NCBI RefSeq assembly: GCF_964019925.1 | Contig: NZ_OZ026470.1 | Location: forward strand, 310,001 to 374,000 | Direction of reading: 5' to 3' | DNA: 64,000 nt | Source of the DNA: Spiroplasma endosymbiont of Cantharis nigra | GTDB taxonomy: Bacteria > Bacillota_I > Bacilli_A > Mycoplasmatales > Mycoplasmataceae | Part shown: piece after piece, positions 46,248 through 55,602 of the stretch | Numbering within the stretch: position 1 is the stretch's first letter | How the letters are laid out: each line of letters begins with the position of its first letter | Position numbers and translations under genes: made by a program | Notes under the pieces: model-generated | What the model was told of the DNA's origin: nothing | What the model saw: only the letters and a program-made list of their open reading frames with translations | Databases searched by the model: none

Positions 46248-47180
46248 ATGAAAAATTTAATTATCTTTGACAAATTTATTAAAAAATTTAAATCTAATAC
46301 AATTGGACCAATAAGTTTTCAAATTGGAAAAGGAAGAATTTCAGGTCTTTTAGGTACAAGTGGTGGTGGAAAAACAGTTCTTTTAAATTCTTTATTAGGC
46401 ATAATTAAAAAATATAAGGTTAAAATAACAGTTGATAACATAAAAAGAAAGTCACCAAAATATCATAAGTCAAATAGAGTGATTGGTTATTATACTCAAA
46501 TGGACTTTGCTTTACATTATATATCTGCTTATAATTTTCTAAAAGATAGTTGCATGATAATGGGTGTAAAAAAGAATAAAGTTAATGAGAAAGTAAAATA
46601 CTGAATGAAATATTTTGATGTTTGAGAACATCGTAAGAAAAAGGTTAAGGATTTTTCATGAGGAATGAAAAATAGAATGAATTTAATTCTTTGCTTTATA
46701 AAAGATCCAGAAATTATTATTATGGATAAACCAGGAGCTAATTTAGATTCTTATTGAAGAAATAAAGTAAAAAATTTATTAATTGAATTTAAAAATCAGG
46801 GTAAAACAATCATAATCACTGTTCATAATATCGATGAAATTTCAGATATTATTGATGATTATGCAATTTTGGAAAGTGGTAAAAAAATATTTGAAGGTTC
46901 AACTGACGAATTAAGTATATATCCAAAATACGAAATATTCATTAAAGATTTCTTTGATGTTGAGGCATTTAGAAAATATTTATTGCAAGAAAATATTAAA
47001 TCATTTAAGTATGATGAAATTGAGAATTCCTTAGTAATTACAGCACAAACTTATCGTCAAATTAATTATTTATTTTTATATCTAATTAAAAATAATTTAC
47101 CATTAGTTAATCTTGTGAAATTACCAATAAATATGGAATCAATTCATAAAGCATTAGAAAATAGAGATATTAAAAATTAA
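46248..47180 (+). CDS. ABC ATPase 5 with Walker B Glu-to-Lys change
   Basis: A 310-residue open reading frame with Walker A GTSGGGKT, YYTQMDF, signature DFSWGMKNR and TVHNIDE, but Walker B reads IIMDKPGANLDS: the catalytic Glu is Lys (GAT AAA at about 46724-46729). ATP binding may remain, but hydrolysis should be abolished or crippled. With the permease upstream broken and no lipoprotein, this looks like an early stage of decay. ATG after AAAGGGG. Confidence 0.85.
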
Positions 47181-47199
47181 TTTAATAATAAATATGATT

Positions 47200-47247
47200 A
47201 GACAATCTATAGAGACCAAACGTCTCAATAAAGAGGTTGTTTTTTTA
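47200..47247 (+). terminator. Terminator after ATPase 5
   Basis: GAGAC/GTCTC inner stem with flanking ACAATCT/AGGTTGT and seven T. It is the same design as the hairpin at 43069. Confidence 0.75.
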
Positions 47248-47266
47248 TGCCAAAAATAATAGATGA

Positions 47267-47292
47267 AAAAAAGGGAATAGTATTAGAAAAAT
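47267..47292. repeat. Long target duplication of group D element, left
   Basis: 26 bp (A6, GGGAATAGTATTAG, AAAAAT), repeated exactly at 48768-48793. Members of the IS1202 group are known for duplications of this length. Confidence 0.9.
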
Positions 47293-48767
47293 TGTAGATA
47301 ATAAGCGATTATGTCCCAAAATACAAGATTTATCTAATAAATAGATCTTGTATTTTTTCTTTTTCTATCAAAAAAATATCAGTTAGTTGCTTTCCAAGGA
47401 GAGTCAATTTTGGGTACTTTAGTAGTTTCAAATTCTTCATTAGATAGTGTTTTAACATTTCCATGTAAACGTTCATCTTCAACTTGAATAAGATTGTAAA
47501 TGTCATTTCCAATTAATGCATAATGCTTTTTATTTATTGTTTCCATAATCATTACTTTTAATTTTGGTTTAAAGTAAATTGGAGTATAGCCCTTACATAT
47601 AAATCACTTATCTTTTTTAAAACTAATACTATGACCATTATCAATAATTCTTTCACTTCGATAAGAGAAAACAATATCTTCATCTTGATCAAATTTTCTA
47701 GTTACTGATTCTAATTGCTCTAAAGGTATTGAAAAATCTTGATTGTATTCCTGAATAAGATGGGGTAAATAATTATTTAACTGCTCAATATTTTTTAAAT
47801 CTAAGAGTCTAATTATTTGAGGTCATCTTCTTTGTAATGTTCCAAAAGTTCCTTCGACTAATGCCTTTTCTTGAGGGATTGACGTTGTTTTTGTATTTAC
47901 TCCTAAAGAGTGAAAAATAAACTGCAATTGTGTATTTGAGACACTATCCCCAAAATGGTCACGATTATTTTTACTACTAAAAACATTCCGATTATCACTT
48001 ACATTTAGTTTTGGTAAACCATAATGTTTAAAGGCTTTTTTATAGATATTATAATAACTTTCAGTAGTTTCTTGTTCGCTGAAATAACCTGCCAAAATCC
48101 TTTTACTAGCTTTATCAATTACAATATGCAAATGGCATTTTAAGTTCTTAATTCATTGATGATTTGAAGCATCAGTTTCGTAGATTTCTCCAAATTTTAC
48201 AATTTTCTTTTGCGTAGGATGGGGTTTGCTTGTTATAATTGAATTTGAAAGATACTCGCGTGTTAAATTTTCTTGGTTTGCTGCCTTTAAATTTTTACGA
48301 ATATCCTTTTTTGTTTTTCTGTTAAGAGTATCAATTAAAATATTTTCTTCTATTAATATGTGCCTAATTGCAGAGTAACTTATTTTTCTTTTTCAACTTA
48401 ACTCTCAATAATGTTTAATACTAAAGTCATAATATTTAGTTTGAAATAATTCAATTATTTCATCTTTAAATAATTGTTGAATTTTATTTATAGGTATTTT
48501 ATTGGTATTTCTATGAATAAAGGCTTTTGCTCCAATCTCTTGATATTCTTTAAGTTTTCTTCTTGTGTGTCTAACACTATAACCTAATTTATAGGCTGTA
48601 TTTTTAATAGACTCTTTTCTTAAAGATAATTGTTTAATTAATCTTAGTTGTTCTTGTTTCATGGTATTTAATAGTAGTCCTTTCATAAAACCTCCATTTA
48701 TTGATTATAAAGGAGGACAAAGTCGCTTGTTAATATGTAGGGACATAATCGCTTATTACTCATAATG
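47293..48767 (-). mobile_element. Intact IS1202-like element (ISNCY), group D
   Basis: 19-bp terminal repeats TAATAAGCGATTATGTCCC (47299) and GGGACATAATCGCTTATTA (48740), slightly inside the junctions with the 26-bp target duplication. One complete transposase gene on the minus strand fills it. Three other remnants occur in the window (1850, 29399, 36541), so this is the youngest copy. Confidence 0.9.
47334..48686 (-). CDS. ISNCY/IS1202-type transposase
   Basis: A 450-residue transposase open from end to end in code 4. An N-terminal helix-turn-helix (GYSVRHTRRKLKEYQEIG) is followed by a DDE core: Asp in YETDASNHQW, Asp in NVSDNRNVFSSKN, Glu in QEKALVEGTFGTLQRR. The phrases HIVIDKASKRILAGYF and TKTTSIPQEKALVEG are characteristic of the IS1202-like branch. 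The ATG at 48686 has GGAGG 4 bases before it; an internal ATG at 48662 is an alternative. It is probably active, since no stop or frameshift is seen. Confidence 0.9.
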
Positions 48768-48793
48768 AAAAAAGGGAATAGTATTAGAAAAAT
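48768..48793. repeat. Long target duplication of group D element, right
   Basis: Exact partner of 47267-47292. Confidence 0.9.
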
Positions 48794-48808
48794 ATCAAAA
48801 TGGAGAAA

Positions 48809-48823
48809 GTTGTAATAAAATAG
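48809..48823. repeat. Direct repeat at group E copy 2, left
   Basis: GTTGTAATAAAATAG, 15 bp, repeated exactly at 50072-50086. Confidence 0.88.
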
Positions 48824-50071
48824 TGTAGTGTAACCTTTTTTAGGACACATTTTAAAAATACTTTATATATTGATATAAAATATTTGTGAACGAAGAGAGG
48901 TTTTATTTTGACTAAGTATTCAATCAATCAAAAAATTGAATTAGTATTGAATTTTTATAAATCCAATTTGTTATTAGACAGTATTCAAAAGCAGTAGGAA
49001 TTGATAAATAAAGATTAAAAAACTGAATAAAAATTTATGACGAAAATGGAAGAAGTGGATTTAAAAAGTCCTTTAAAGTCAATAATGAGGAGATTATAAA
49101 TTTAAAAAAAGAGCTTAAAAAATCAAAAAGAGAGAGTGAAGATTTAAAATTAAGAGATGAAATGTTTAAAGAATTAAGAGAAATGATTGATAGAAAGAAG
49201 TAAATAAGTGAGAGTTAAATACATTTAAATCAAAAGTAGTTTATAACTTTACAATTAAATACCCAAATATTTCAGTTAGAAGACTTTGTAGACTAATTGA
49301 TTTAGCAAAAAGTACTTACTATGATTGAATATCAAAAGGTAAACCAAAAATTAAGGCAATTAATTGAGATTTGGTTTTGAGAATTAATGATGTTTATAAA
49401 AATGAAGTTAAAATCTATGGTTCTAGAAGATTAATGAAGTATTTAGATCTAAATTGTAGTCATAAAAAAGTTCTGCGAATAATGAAGTTTCTAAAGTTAA
49501 AACCTAATAACTATAAAATACAAAAGAATAAATCAATTACTCCAGAAAAAATTGTTAAGTATCCTAGATTATTTAAATATCAAACAGATTTGAAAAATTA
49601 TGGAGATATTTTCTCTGTAGATATTACCGAGAAAATAATAGCAGGATGCAAACTATACATTTGTGCCTTTTATCATGTAAACACTAAAAAGGTTTATGGT
49701 TAGGTAACTAAAAATATTAAAGGTATGAAATTAGTATTAGAGTCATTTTTTAATATGGTTAATGAATTTGGAACATTTAAACCAAACTCAATTATTCACT
49801 CTGATAATGGCTCAGAATTTAAATCTTATCAATATTGCTTAGCTACAATGTGATTTGGTTTTGGTTTAAGTATGTCTAGAATTGGTAGATCAATGGACAA
49901 TGGATATATTGAAGGTTTTTGAAGTAGTCTTAAAAGAGAAGCAATCAAGGAAGGATATAAATACAATGTTGTAAATGAATACATTTATAATTTGAAAATG
50001 TATCAATATTTTTATAATAATAATAGAGTTAGTTATAAAATATAGGTGTCCGAAAAAAAAGGAACAGTACA
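48824..50071 (+). mobile_element. IS3-family element, group E copy 2, inactivated
   Basis: Ends TGTAGTGTAACCTTTTTTAG and the complement of the right end (TGTACTGTTCCTTTTTTTTC). OrfA starts at TTG 48908 after AGAGAGG, but a one-base deletion near 48977 and a TAA break it. OrfB covers DLAKSTYYDW, FSVDITEKIIAG (first Asp), HSDNGSEFKSYQ (second Asp) and SMDNGYIEGFWSSLKRE (Glu), interrupted by TAG at 49702. It is younger than copy 1 at 36984 but no longer active. Confidence 0.87.
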
Positions 50072-50086
50072 GTTGTAATAAAATAG
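50072..50086. repeat. Direct repeat at group E copy 2, right
   Basis: Exact 15-bp partner of 48809-48823. Confidence 0.88.
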
Positions 50087-50247
50087 CTTGAATCCTTAAA
50101 AAGATGATAGCAAAAATACTTTCTTTTATGATATTATGGAAATATTTTTTGTTCCATAAAAAATTCTAAATTTAAATCAAGAAATTCACTTTATAGATAA
50201 ATAATAATCAAAATTACACTTATTTACATATAAAACTCACAATTTAT

Positions 50248-50335
50248 TTGACAATAATTGTCAGTTTCTTTTAAGATTGCCTATTATATACAAGTATTTT
50301 AAAAATGTTTTTAGACTTTATTTATTCTTTATAAT
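50248..50335 (+). promoter_or_regulatory. Operator-like palindrome and -10 box before LP6
   Basis: TGACAATAATTGTCA (50249-50263) is a perfect palindrome, and its first bases also give a consensus-like TTGACA. TATAAT lies at 50330-50335, too far to pair with that TTGACA. It may be a regulator site upstream of the promoter. The rest of 50087-50399 holds no gene. Confidence 0.4.
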
Positions 50336-50399
50336 CATAGGTTTTGTTTTTTATAAATATAAAATTAATGTATTATTATAAAATAATTAAGGAGAAAAC

Positions 50400-52235
50400 A
50401 TGAAAAAATTATTAAGCTTATTAGGAACAGTTAGTTTAATTGCAACTTCAAGTGCAACTGTAGTTGCATGTGGTAATGGTGAAACTAAGCCTCCACCAGA
50501 AATAGAATATGACAAATTAGTTAAGGAACTTGAGCAAGATGTTAATAAAATTTTTGTAGATCATTTACAAAATAGTGTTTATGAAAAAATGATAGGTCTA
50601 ACTATTAATGAAAAGGAAAATAAGTTTTTAAATAAAACTACTATTAGAACATTTAAGGGTAGAACTGCAAGTGAAATTGGAGAAAAAAACTTAGTACATT
50701 TAGTTGATGATATTAATAGAATATTAGATATTACTCAATTAGAATCTAAATTAAATAAATTAAAACTTATTAATGAGTATAATATTCTTTTAAATGATGT
50801 AAGTACTTTATACAAGGGAATTGTGTTTGATTGAAGTACTTTGGATATTAATACAAATGAAAGTGAATCATTATATTTAGGAAATGTTTTATTAGACTTT
50901 AAAATACAAATTCAATACAAAGGTGAAAAAGATATTGAATTACTAGAAATTAATGATTCTTTTAAATATACTCTAACAAATGATGCAACATTAAAAGATT
51001 CATCTGATAAATTTTATAAAAATATTACAAAGGATTATTTTTCATCACAAGATTCAGATGCCATAAAATACTCAAATTTACTGTGAAATGATATTAATGG
51101 ATCAAAAAGTAAATTAGATGCATATGGAAATATTGATAAAGAAATGGACAATTACTGAAATAATACTGCACAAACAAATGGATTTAAAGATTCTATTACT
51201 AAGTTTATTAAAACTAATTATTTTAGTAAATTACCAACATTGCCTTTATCTTTTGAAACAGATAATTTTTATAAAGGCTCACAATTAACGTCAACATCTC
51301 TTTTTAATTCTATTAATAAGCCAAAATCATTTGTTAATGAAGAGTCAATTAAGTTTGATTATAAAACTGAAGAAGGTCAATTAATGTTGGAAAGTATTTT
51401 TAGAAAAAATCCTGATATTAATCCAACAAATTTTATATTAAGAAATAATTATTTTACTGAAAAGAATCTTAATGTTTGAAAAAAGGATTATGATATAAAA
51501 AAAGAAAATTTTATTAAAGATCTAAATTTACACTTAAATGAAGAGCTTAAACAAACTGAACAATACAAAAACTCATTTTCAATGAAGTATGTTGACTTAA
51601 CTGGACTTTCAATCAAATTTTCTGATGATGAATATGTTCATAATTTACCTGACTTTAAAATAGCTACTAATTATATAATTGATTCAAATCAAAGTTCAGA
51701 AGAAATTTTAGATGATATGACTGAATTTTCTATAAAATCAGTTAAAGCATTTCATGAAATTTTTGGTGTTGATTATAATTATAACTATTTGGAAAATAAT
51801 AATTCCAAAGAAGATATTTTAATGGCTATTAAGAAATCTGACTTTACAAATGCAATTTATTTTGAAAGAGATAATACGGGTGGGGTACATAGAATGAGTC
51901 GAGCTCTTTCATTGAGCGCTAACAACACTTTAATTTCTTATAGAAATAATCTTTTAGAATTGTCAAATTTACCATTAACTTCACCATATTTATTTGATTC
52001 TAGATCTTCAATTAGTAGTGAAAGTAGTGCGTCAGGAGAGACAACAACTAAATACTCTAGAAGTCATAATAAAGAAGGAATATTTTCAACAATATATAAC
52101 ATTAAGGTAAATAGTGATTATTATAATGAAAAAATATTTTATTGAAATTTGGGTTACTTAAATATGTACTTTGATTTAGATCAAATAATTGATGGAACAA
52201 GATTTGGAGAAAAAGCATTTATTGTATTTTCATAG
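50400..52235 (+). CDS. Surface lipoprotein LP6
   Basis: A 611-residue lipoprotein, signal MKKLLSLLGTVS...VVAC (Cys24), closest to LP1 and LP2: GNVLLDFKIQIQYKGEKDIE, TLPLSFE and FDLDQI are shared. The family block is VHNLPDFKIATNY near residue 420. The Ser/Thr-rich stretch around residues 530-560 (SSISSESSASGETTTKYS) is particular to this copy. ATG after AAGGAG. The downstream genes of its cassette are lost or ruined: only a decayed ATPase remains at 52489. Confidence 0.93.
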
Positions 52236-52329
52236 ATAATATTTTTATGTTTAATAATAAATATAACTTCAAATTTAGGTAGTTTTTATCAATTATAATA
52301 CTTTTATAAAAAAATATTATAATCTAAAT

Positions 52330-52420
52330 TTAATAGTTTGCAGATATCTGCAAACTATTTTTTATATATGAGGACATGATTTAGAGTTAAAATTTTTGGA
52401 AGTTAGGTAAGTCTAAAAGT
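52330..52420 (-). repeat. Group A tail with palindromic hairpin
   Basis: AATAGTTTGCAGATATCTGCAAACTATT (given here as a 28-bp perfect palindrome at 52332-52359 with core TTTGCAGATATCTGCAAA), followed by sequence similar to the complement of the group A tail at 4665-4775. It lies 3' of LP6 just as the other lies 3' of LP1. It may now serve as terminator. Confidence 0.55.
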
Positions 52421-52488
52421 GTAATATATTTTTTTGATAAGTCTTTTTAAAGTACTGATTTTGTTGAATTACTAATAAAAATGATATC

Positions 52489-53276
52489 CATTTATAGCAA
52501 TAATCAAAAAGTATAAGGGAAAGATAACTACTAATAATATTAATAGAAAATCACATAGCGATCATAAATCAAATCGTGTAATAGGGTATACTCAAATGGA
52601 TTTCTCATTATATGATATTTCAGCTTTTAATTTTCTAAAAGATACTGAATTAGTTATGGGGATTAAAAAGTCAAAAATTAATAAAAAAGTAAAATACTGT
52701 ATGCAGTATTTTGATATTTGAGATAATAAAAAAAAGAAAAGAAAAGATTTTTCATGAGTTATGAAAAATCGTATGAATCTAATCTTATGATTTATAAAAT
52801 ATCCAGAAATTATTATTATGGATGAACCTGGAGTAAATTTAGATTCATATTGGAGAAATAAAGTTGAAAATCTATTAATAGATTATTCAAAACAAGAAAA
52901 ACTGTAATTATAAATGTTCAAAATATTGATGAGATTTCAGATATAATTGATAATTATATAATTTTAGAAACTAGAAAAAAATATTTGAAGGATCAAAAGC
53001 GAGCTTAGGTATTTACTCAAAATATAAAATTTTTATAAAAGATATTTTTAATGTTCAATCTTTTAGAAAATACTTATTGCAAGAAAATATATTATCATTT
53101 AAATTTAATCCCGATGAAAACTCCTTAGTAAATTGCAGCACAAACTTATCATCAAATTAACTATTTATTTTCATATTTAATTAAAAATAAATTACCGTTA
53201 GTAAATCTTATAAAACTATCAATAAATATGGAATTAATTCATAAAACTTTGATGAGTCAAAACAGAAAAAAATAAT
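52489..53276 (+). pseudogene. ABC ATPase 6, decayed
   Basis: Starts inside the gene, after Walker A, with [13 protein letters not shown]. It keeps YTQMDFSLYDIS, DFSWVMKNR, IIIMDEPGVNLDSYW and fragments of the C-terminal domain. Frameshifts lie near 52900, 52980 and 53130. The permease that should precede it is absent. Stretches between 52420 and 52489 are too degraded to assign. Confidence 0.8.
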
Positions 53277-53507
53277 AAAATATTTAAAAAATAATAAAAT
53301 ATAAAATAAAAATTAATATAAATAATGGATATTTTTATTTTAGTCAATTTATATCTTAAAAAATTTAATAACGTAATAAATTTTTTGAAAATAAATGAAT
53401 TTATTGTATAACATCAATTCATAAAATTAATTTTAAAAGTTAATTAAAAATCTAATAACTCTATTTTTTTATTATATTTGTTATAAAATTTAATTATATT
53501 AAAAAAT

Positions 53508-53535
53508 GGGTGCGGGTGGGAATTTGAAAGAAGGG
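53508..53535 (+). promoter_or_regulatory. G-rich leader element before the secreted-protein gene
   Basis: GGG at 53508, 53514, 53518 and 53533, with GGGTGGG in the middle and the last run in the ribosome binding site GAAGGG. It is the same layout as at 11793-11821. The remaining 53277-53507 stretch is A/T-rich with no gene seen. Confidence 0.45.
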
Positions 53536-53546
53536 AAAATAAACAA

Positions 53547-54527
53547 ATGAAAAAACTTTTAAACACTTTAGCTATCTTTGGTTTAGGATTAGCTTCTGTA
53601 AATCAAGTTACAGCATTTACAATAAAAAATGATGAAGATTCTTTAAAGGCAAATGATAAATTTTCATTAAAAACATCTACTTCAAATTTTGAAGTAGATA
53701 ATAAAAATGAACTTTTACCAAATAAAAGTTATGATAGAAAAAAAGAAATGCAAGAAAACTTAATTGAATGACAAAAGTATAAAAGAGAAAATAATATTAC
53801 AAATTTAAATATTGAAAAGCTAGAGGCCCAATTTGGAGCATTAGATAGTTCTGGCAATAATATTGATAAAAATTTTTATTGAAAACTATTAATTTCAGAT
53901 AATGTAGAAGTTCAGAAATTAAACTTTTATGTTTATGATAAGTTAGACCAACAATACAAAGTAGATTTTATTGGTGATTTTAAGATAGATAATATTGAAT
54001 ATGAAAATATTTCACTTTCTGGATATGACAAAAATCAATACTTTACATCTTGACAAATTTTGAGTGATTTCTTTATTATTACTGAATATCAAATTTATGA
54101 TTTACTAAAATTTAATCATAAAGAAATTATTACTTTGGACTTAGGTATAGGCGATTCTCAATCAGTATTTGTAAAAACATTAAATGAATATAAATATTAC
54201 TTTAATTCAAATCCTAATGAAAAACAAAAGATAGTAAAACCATATTGATCTTTTTCAAATATTAAAACTAAAGAAGAATTCAATGTCAATGCAACAGATT
54301 ATAAAAATGATGATAGAGTGTTTACCGAAGAGGCTTCTGAAACAATGGTATCAATTAGATTAATAGAGGATAGACCAGGTACTGAAACTAGCGTTGTAGG
54401 TTTAAATTGAGTTACAATAATGGAAAGTCCTGGGAATTTATCGGGAGCTACTATTATTAAAAAATATGAATCTGATACTATAAAAGGAGACTTTGAACTT
54501 TCCTTAAATGTAACAATAAAAAGATAA
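53547..54527 (+). CDS. Secreted protein of unknown function, module 2
   Basis: 326 residues with an export signal (MKKLLNTLAIFGLGLASVNQVTAF) but no lipobox Cys. The mature part begins with a low-complexity linker and continues with hydrophilic, probably beta-rich sequence (WKLLISDNVEVQKLNFYVYD, ITLDLGIGDSQSVFV). No enzyme motif was recognised. Its position before an RpiR/PTS/GH1 operon and its leader match those of the GH68 gene at 11831, so a role in handling an external sugar or glycan is plausible, but this is inference from context only. ATG after GAAGGG. Confidence 0.8.
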
Positions 54528-54596
54528 ATTAATTTTTGTATTGTATATAAATAAATCTAATTTTAATGAAAAGTAATATAAGAGTACATATAATTA

Positions 54597-54627
54597 AAGG
54601 GATGGTGAGGTTAACCATCTTTTTTAA
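54597..54627 (+). terminator. Terminator after the secreted-protein gene
   Basis: AAAGGGATGGT and ACCATCTTTTTT pair around a short loop, ending in T-rich sequence. The rest of 54528-54805 is A/T-rich with no gene. Confidence 0.75.
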
Positions 54628-54805
54628 ATAGGAGTATAATATTATAATTTAAAACTAATAATTTAGAGACTAAATTATAAAAATTAAATTAATAAAGTAA
54701 AATTTAATAGAGTTTAAAATTTTCTACATAATTTTAAAATTCTGAGTTATTATTATTTTTATATAAGAAATATTATTTAAATAAAAATAATTAGAAAAGG
54801 TAATT

Positions 54806-55522
54806 ATGATTTTTGATAAGTTAACTAAAATATCACAAAATAATGATAATAAGAATGATACGCTAATTGCAAAAAAGTTAATAGAAATGTATATTAATCA
54901 GAATTTCTTATCTATAAAAGAATTTGCTGATTGTATTCATGTATCTGAAAGTTTGTTAACAGTGTTTTCTAAAAAACTTAAATTAAGGGGATATAGAGAA
55001 TTAATCTCATTATTAAAATTTGAATTATTAGAACAAATAGCTCCAAATTTAGATTTTAATCAAGAAAATAAAGACCTAAATATTTTTTCTCAAATGAAGG
55101 AAAGTGTTTTTAAGATTTATAATAACATTAAAGATCGCAAAGTTTATATATTAAGTTCTAGTCAATTAAAGTATTATTCCAATTTAATTGTCGAGTTATT
55201 TAATTTAAATAATATTGATACTATTAACATAGTTAATGATTATTTATTTTATACATATCTTGAAAAAATTAATTCAGAGGACACAATATTACTTTTTTTT
55301 GCAGGTCAAGGTAATGAAATACTAATTAAAATTTATGAAAAGATTATAAAAACAAATGAAAATATATTTATATTTTGCTCAAGTTCACAGAAATATAAAC
55401 TTAATACATATAAAAGTAGAGTTATTTTAGATTTAAAAGAATTTCCAAGTAATTATATTTATAGAAATATTTCAATGAGTTATATATTAGCATTTTTTTA
55501 TGAAGCTATTAATTTACTTTAA
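54806..55522 (+). CDS. RpiR-type transcriptional regulator, module 2
   Basis: 238 residues, a paralogue of the regulator at 13376. The N-terminal helix-turn-helix is near 36-75 (IKEFADCIHVSESLLTVFSK, RGYRELISLL), followed by a reduced SIS-like domain (KVYILSSSQLKYYSNLIVEL, DTILLFFAGQ). ATG follows AAAAGG. The PTS gene begins 80 bp downstream past a terminator, so it may control that operon separately. Confidence 0.82.
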   Translation: MIFDKLTKISQNNDNKNDTLIAKKLIEMYINQNFLSIKEFADCIHVSESLLTVFSKKLKLRGYRELISLLKFELLEQIAPNLDFNQENKDLNIFSQMKESVFKIYNNIKDRKVYILSSSQLKYYSNLIVELFNLNNIDTINIVNDYLFYTYLEKINSEDTILLFFAGQGNEILIKIYEKIIKTNENIFIFCSSSQKYKLNTYKSRVILDLKEFPSNYIYRNISMSYILAFFYEAINLL

Positions 55523-55540
55523 TTAATTTAATTTAAAAGA

Positions 55541-55565
55541 AAAAAGACTTAAGAGTCTTTTTTTA
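55541..55565 (+). terminator. Terminator between rpiR and PTS, module 2
   Basis: AAAAAGACT and AGTCTTTTT with a 4-base loop and a T-run. It could also work as an attenuator for the PTS gene 38 bp downstream. Confidence 0.75.
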
Positions 55566-55602
55566 ATTTTATTTTTAGAGATAATACTAATTGGAGGATA
55601 AT

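Larger units (their letters stand above)
47247..50140 (+). pseudogene. Transposase-like gene split by two insertions
   Basis: A reading frame starting at ATG 47247 (MPKIIDEKKGIVLEK) stops at a group D element, resumes at 48794 (YQNGESCNKI), stops at a group E element and resumes at 50087. Removing both elements and one copy of each target duplication restores one frame across the junctions. The opening resembles a helix-turn-helix OrfA of yet another insertion sequence; the rest is gone. Confidence 0.6.

Noticed and set aside
46248-47180. Calling ATPase 5 a pseudogene
   Set aside because: The frame is complete with all other motifs, so it is kept as a coding sequence with a likely catalytic defect.
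52332-52359. CRISPR repeat or phage attachment site from the recurring TTTGCA palindromes (2418, 4678, 52332)
   Set aside because: There are only three scattered copies without spacers. At least two lie at the ends of integrase remnants and are best seen as insertion sequence terminators.
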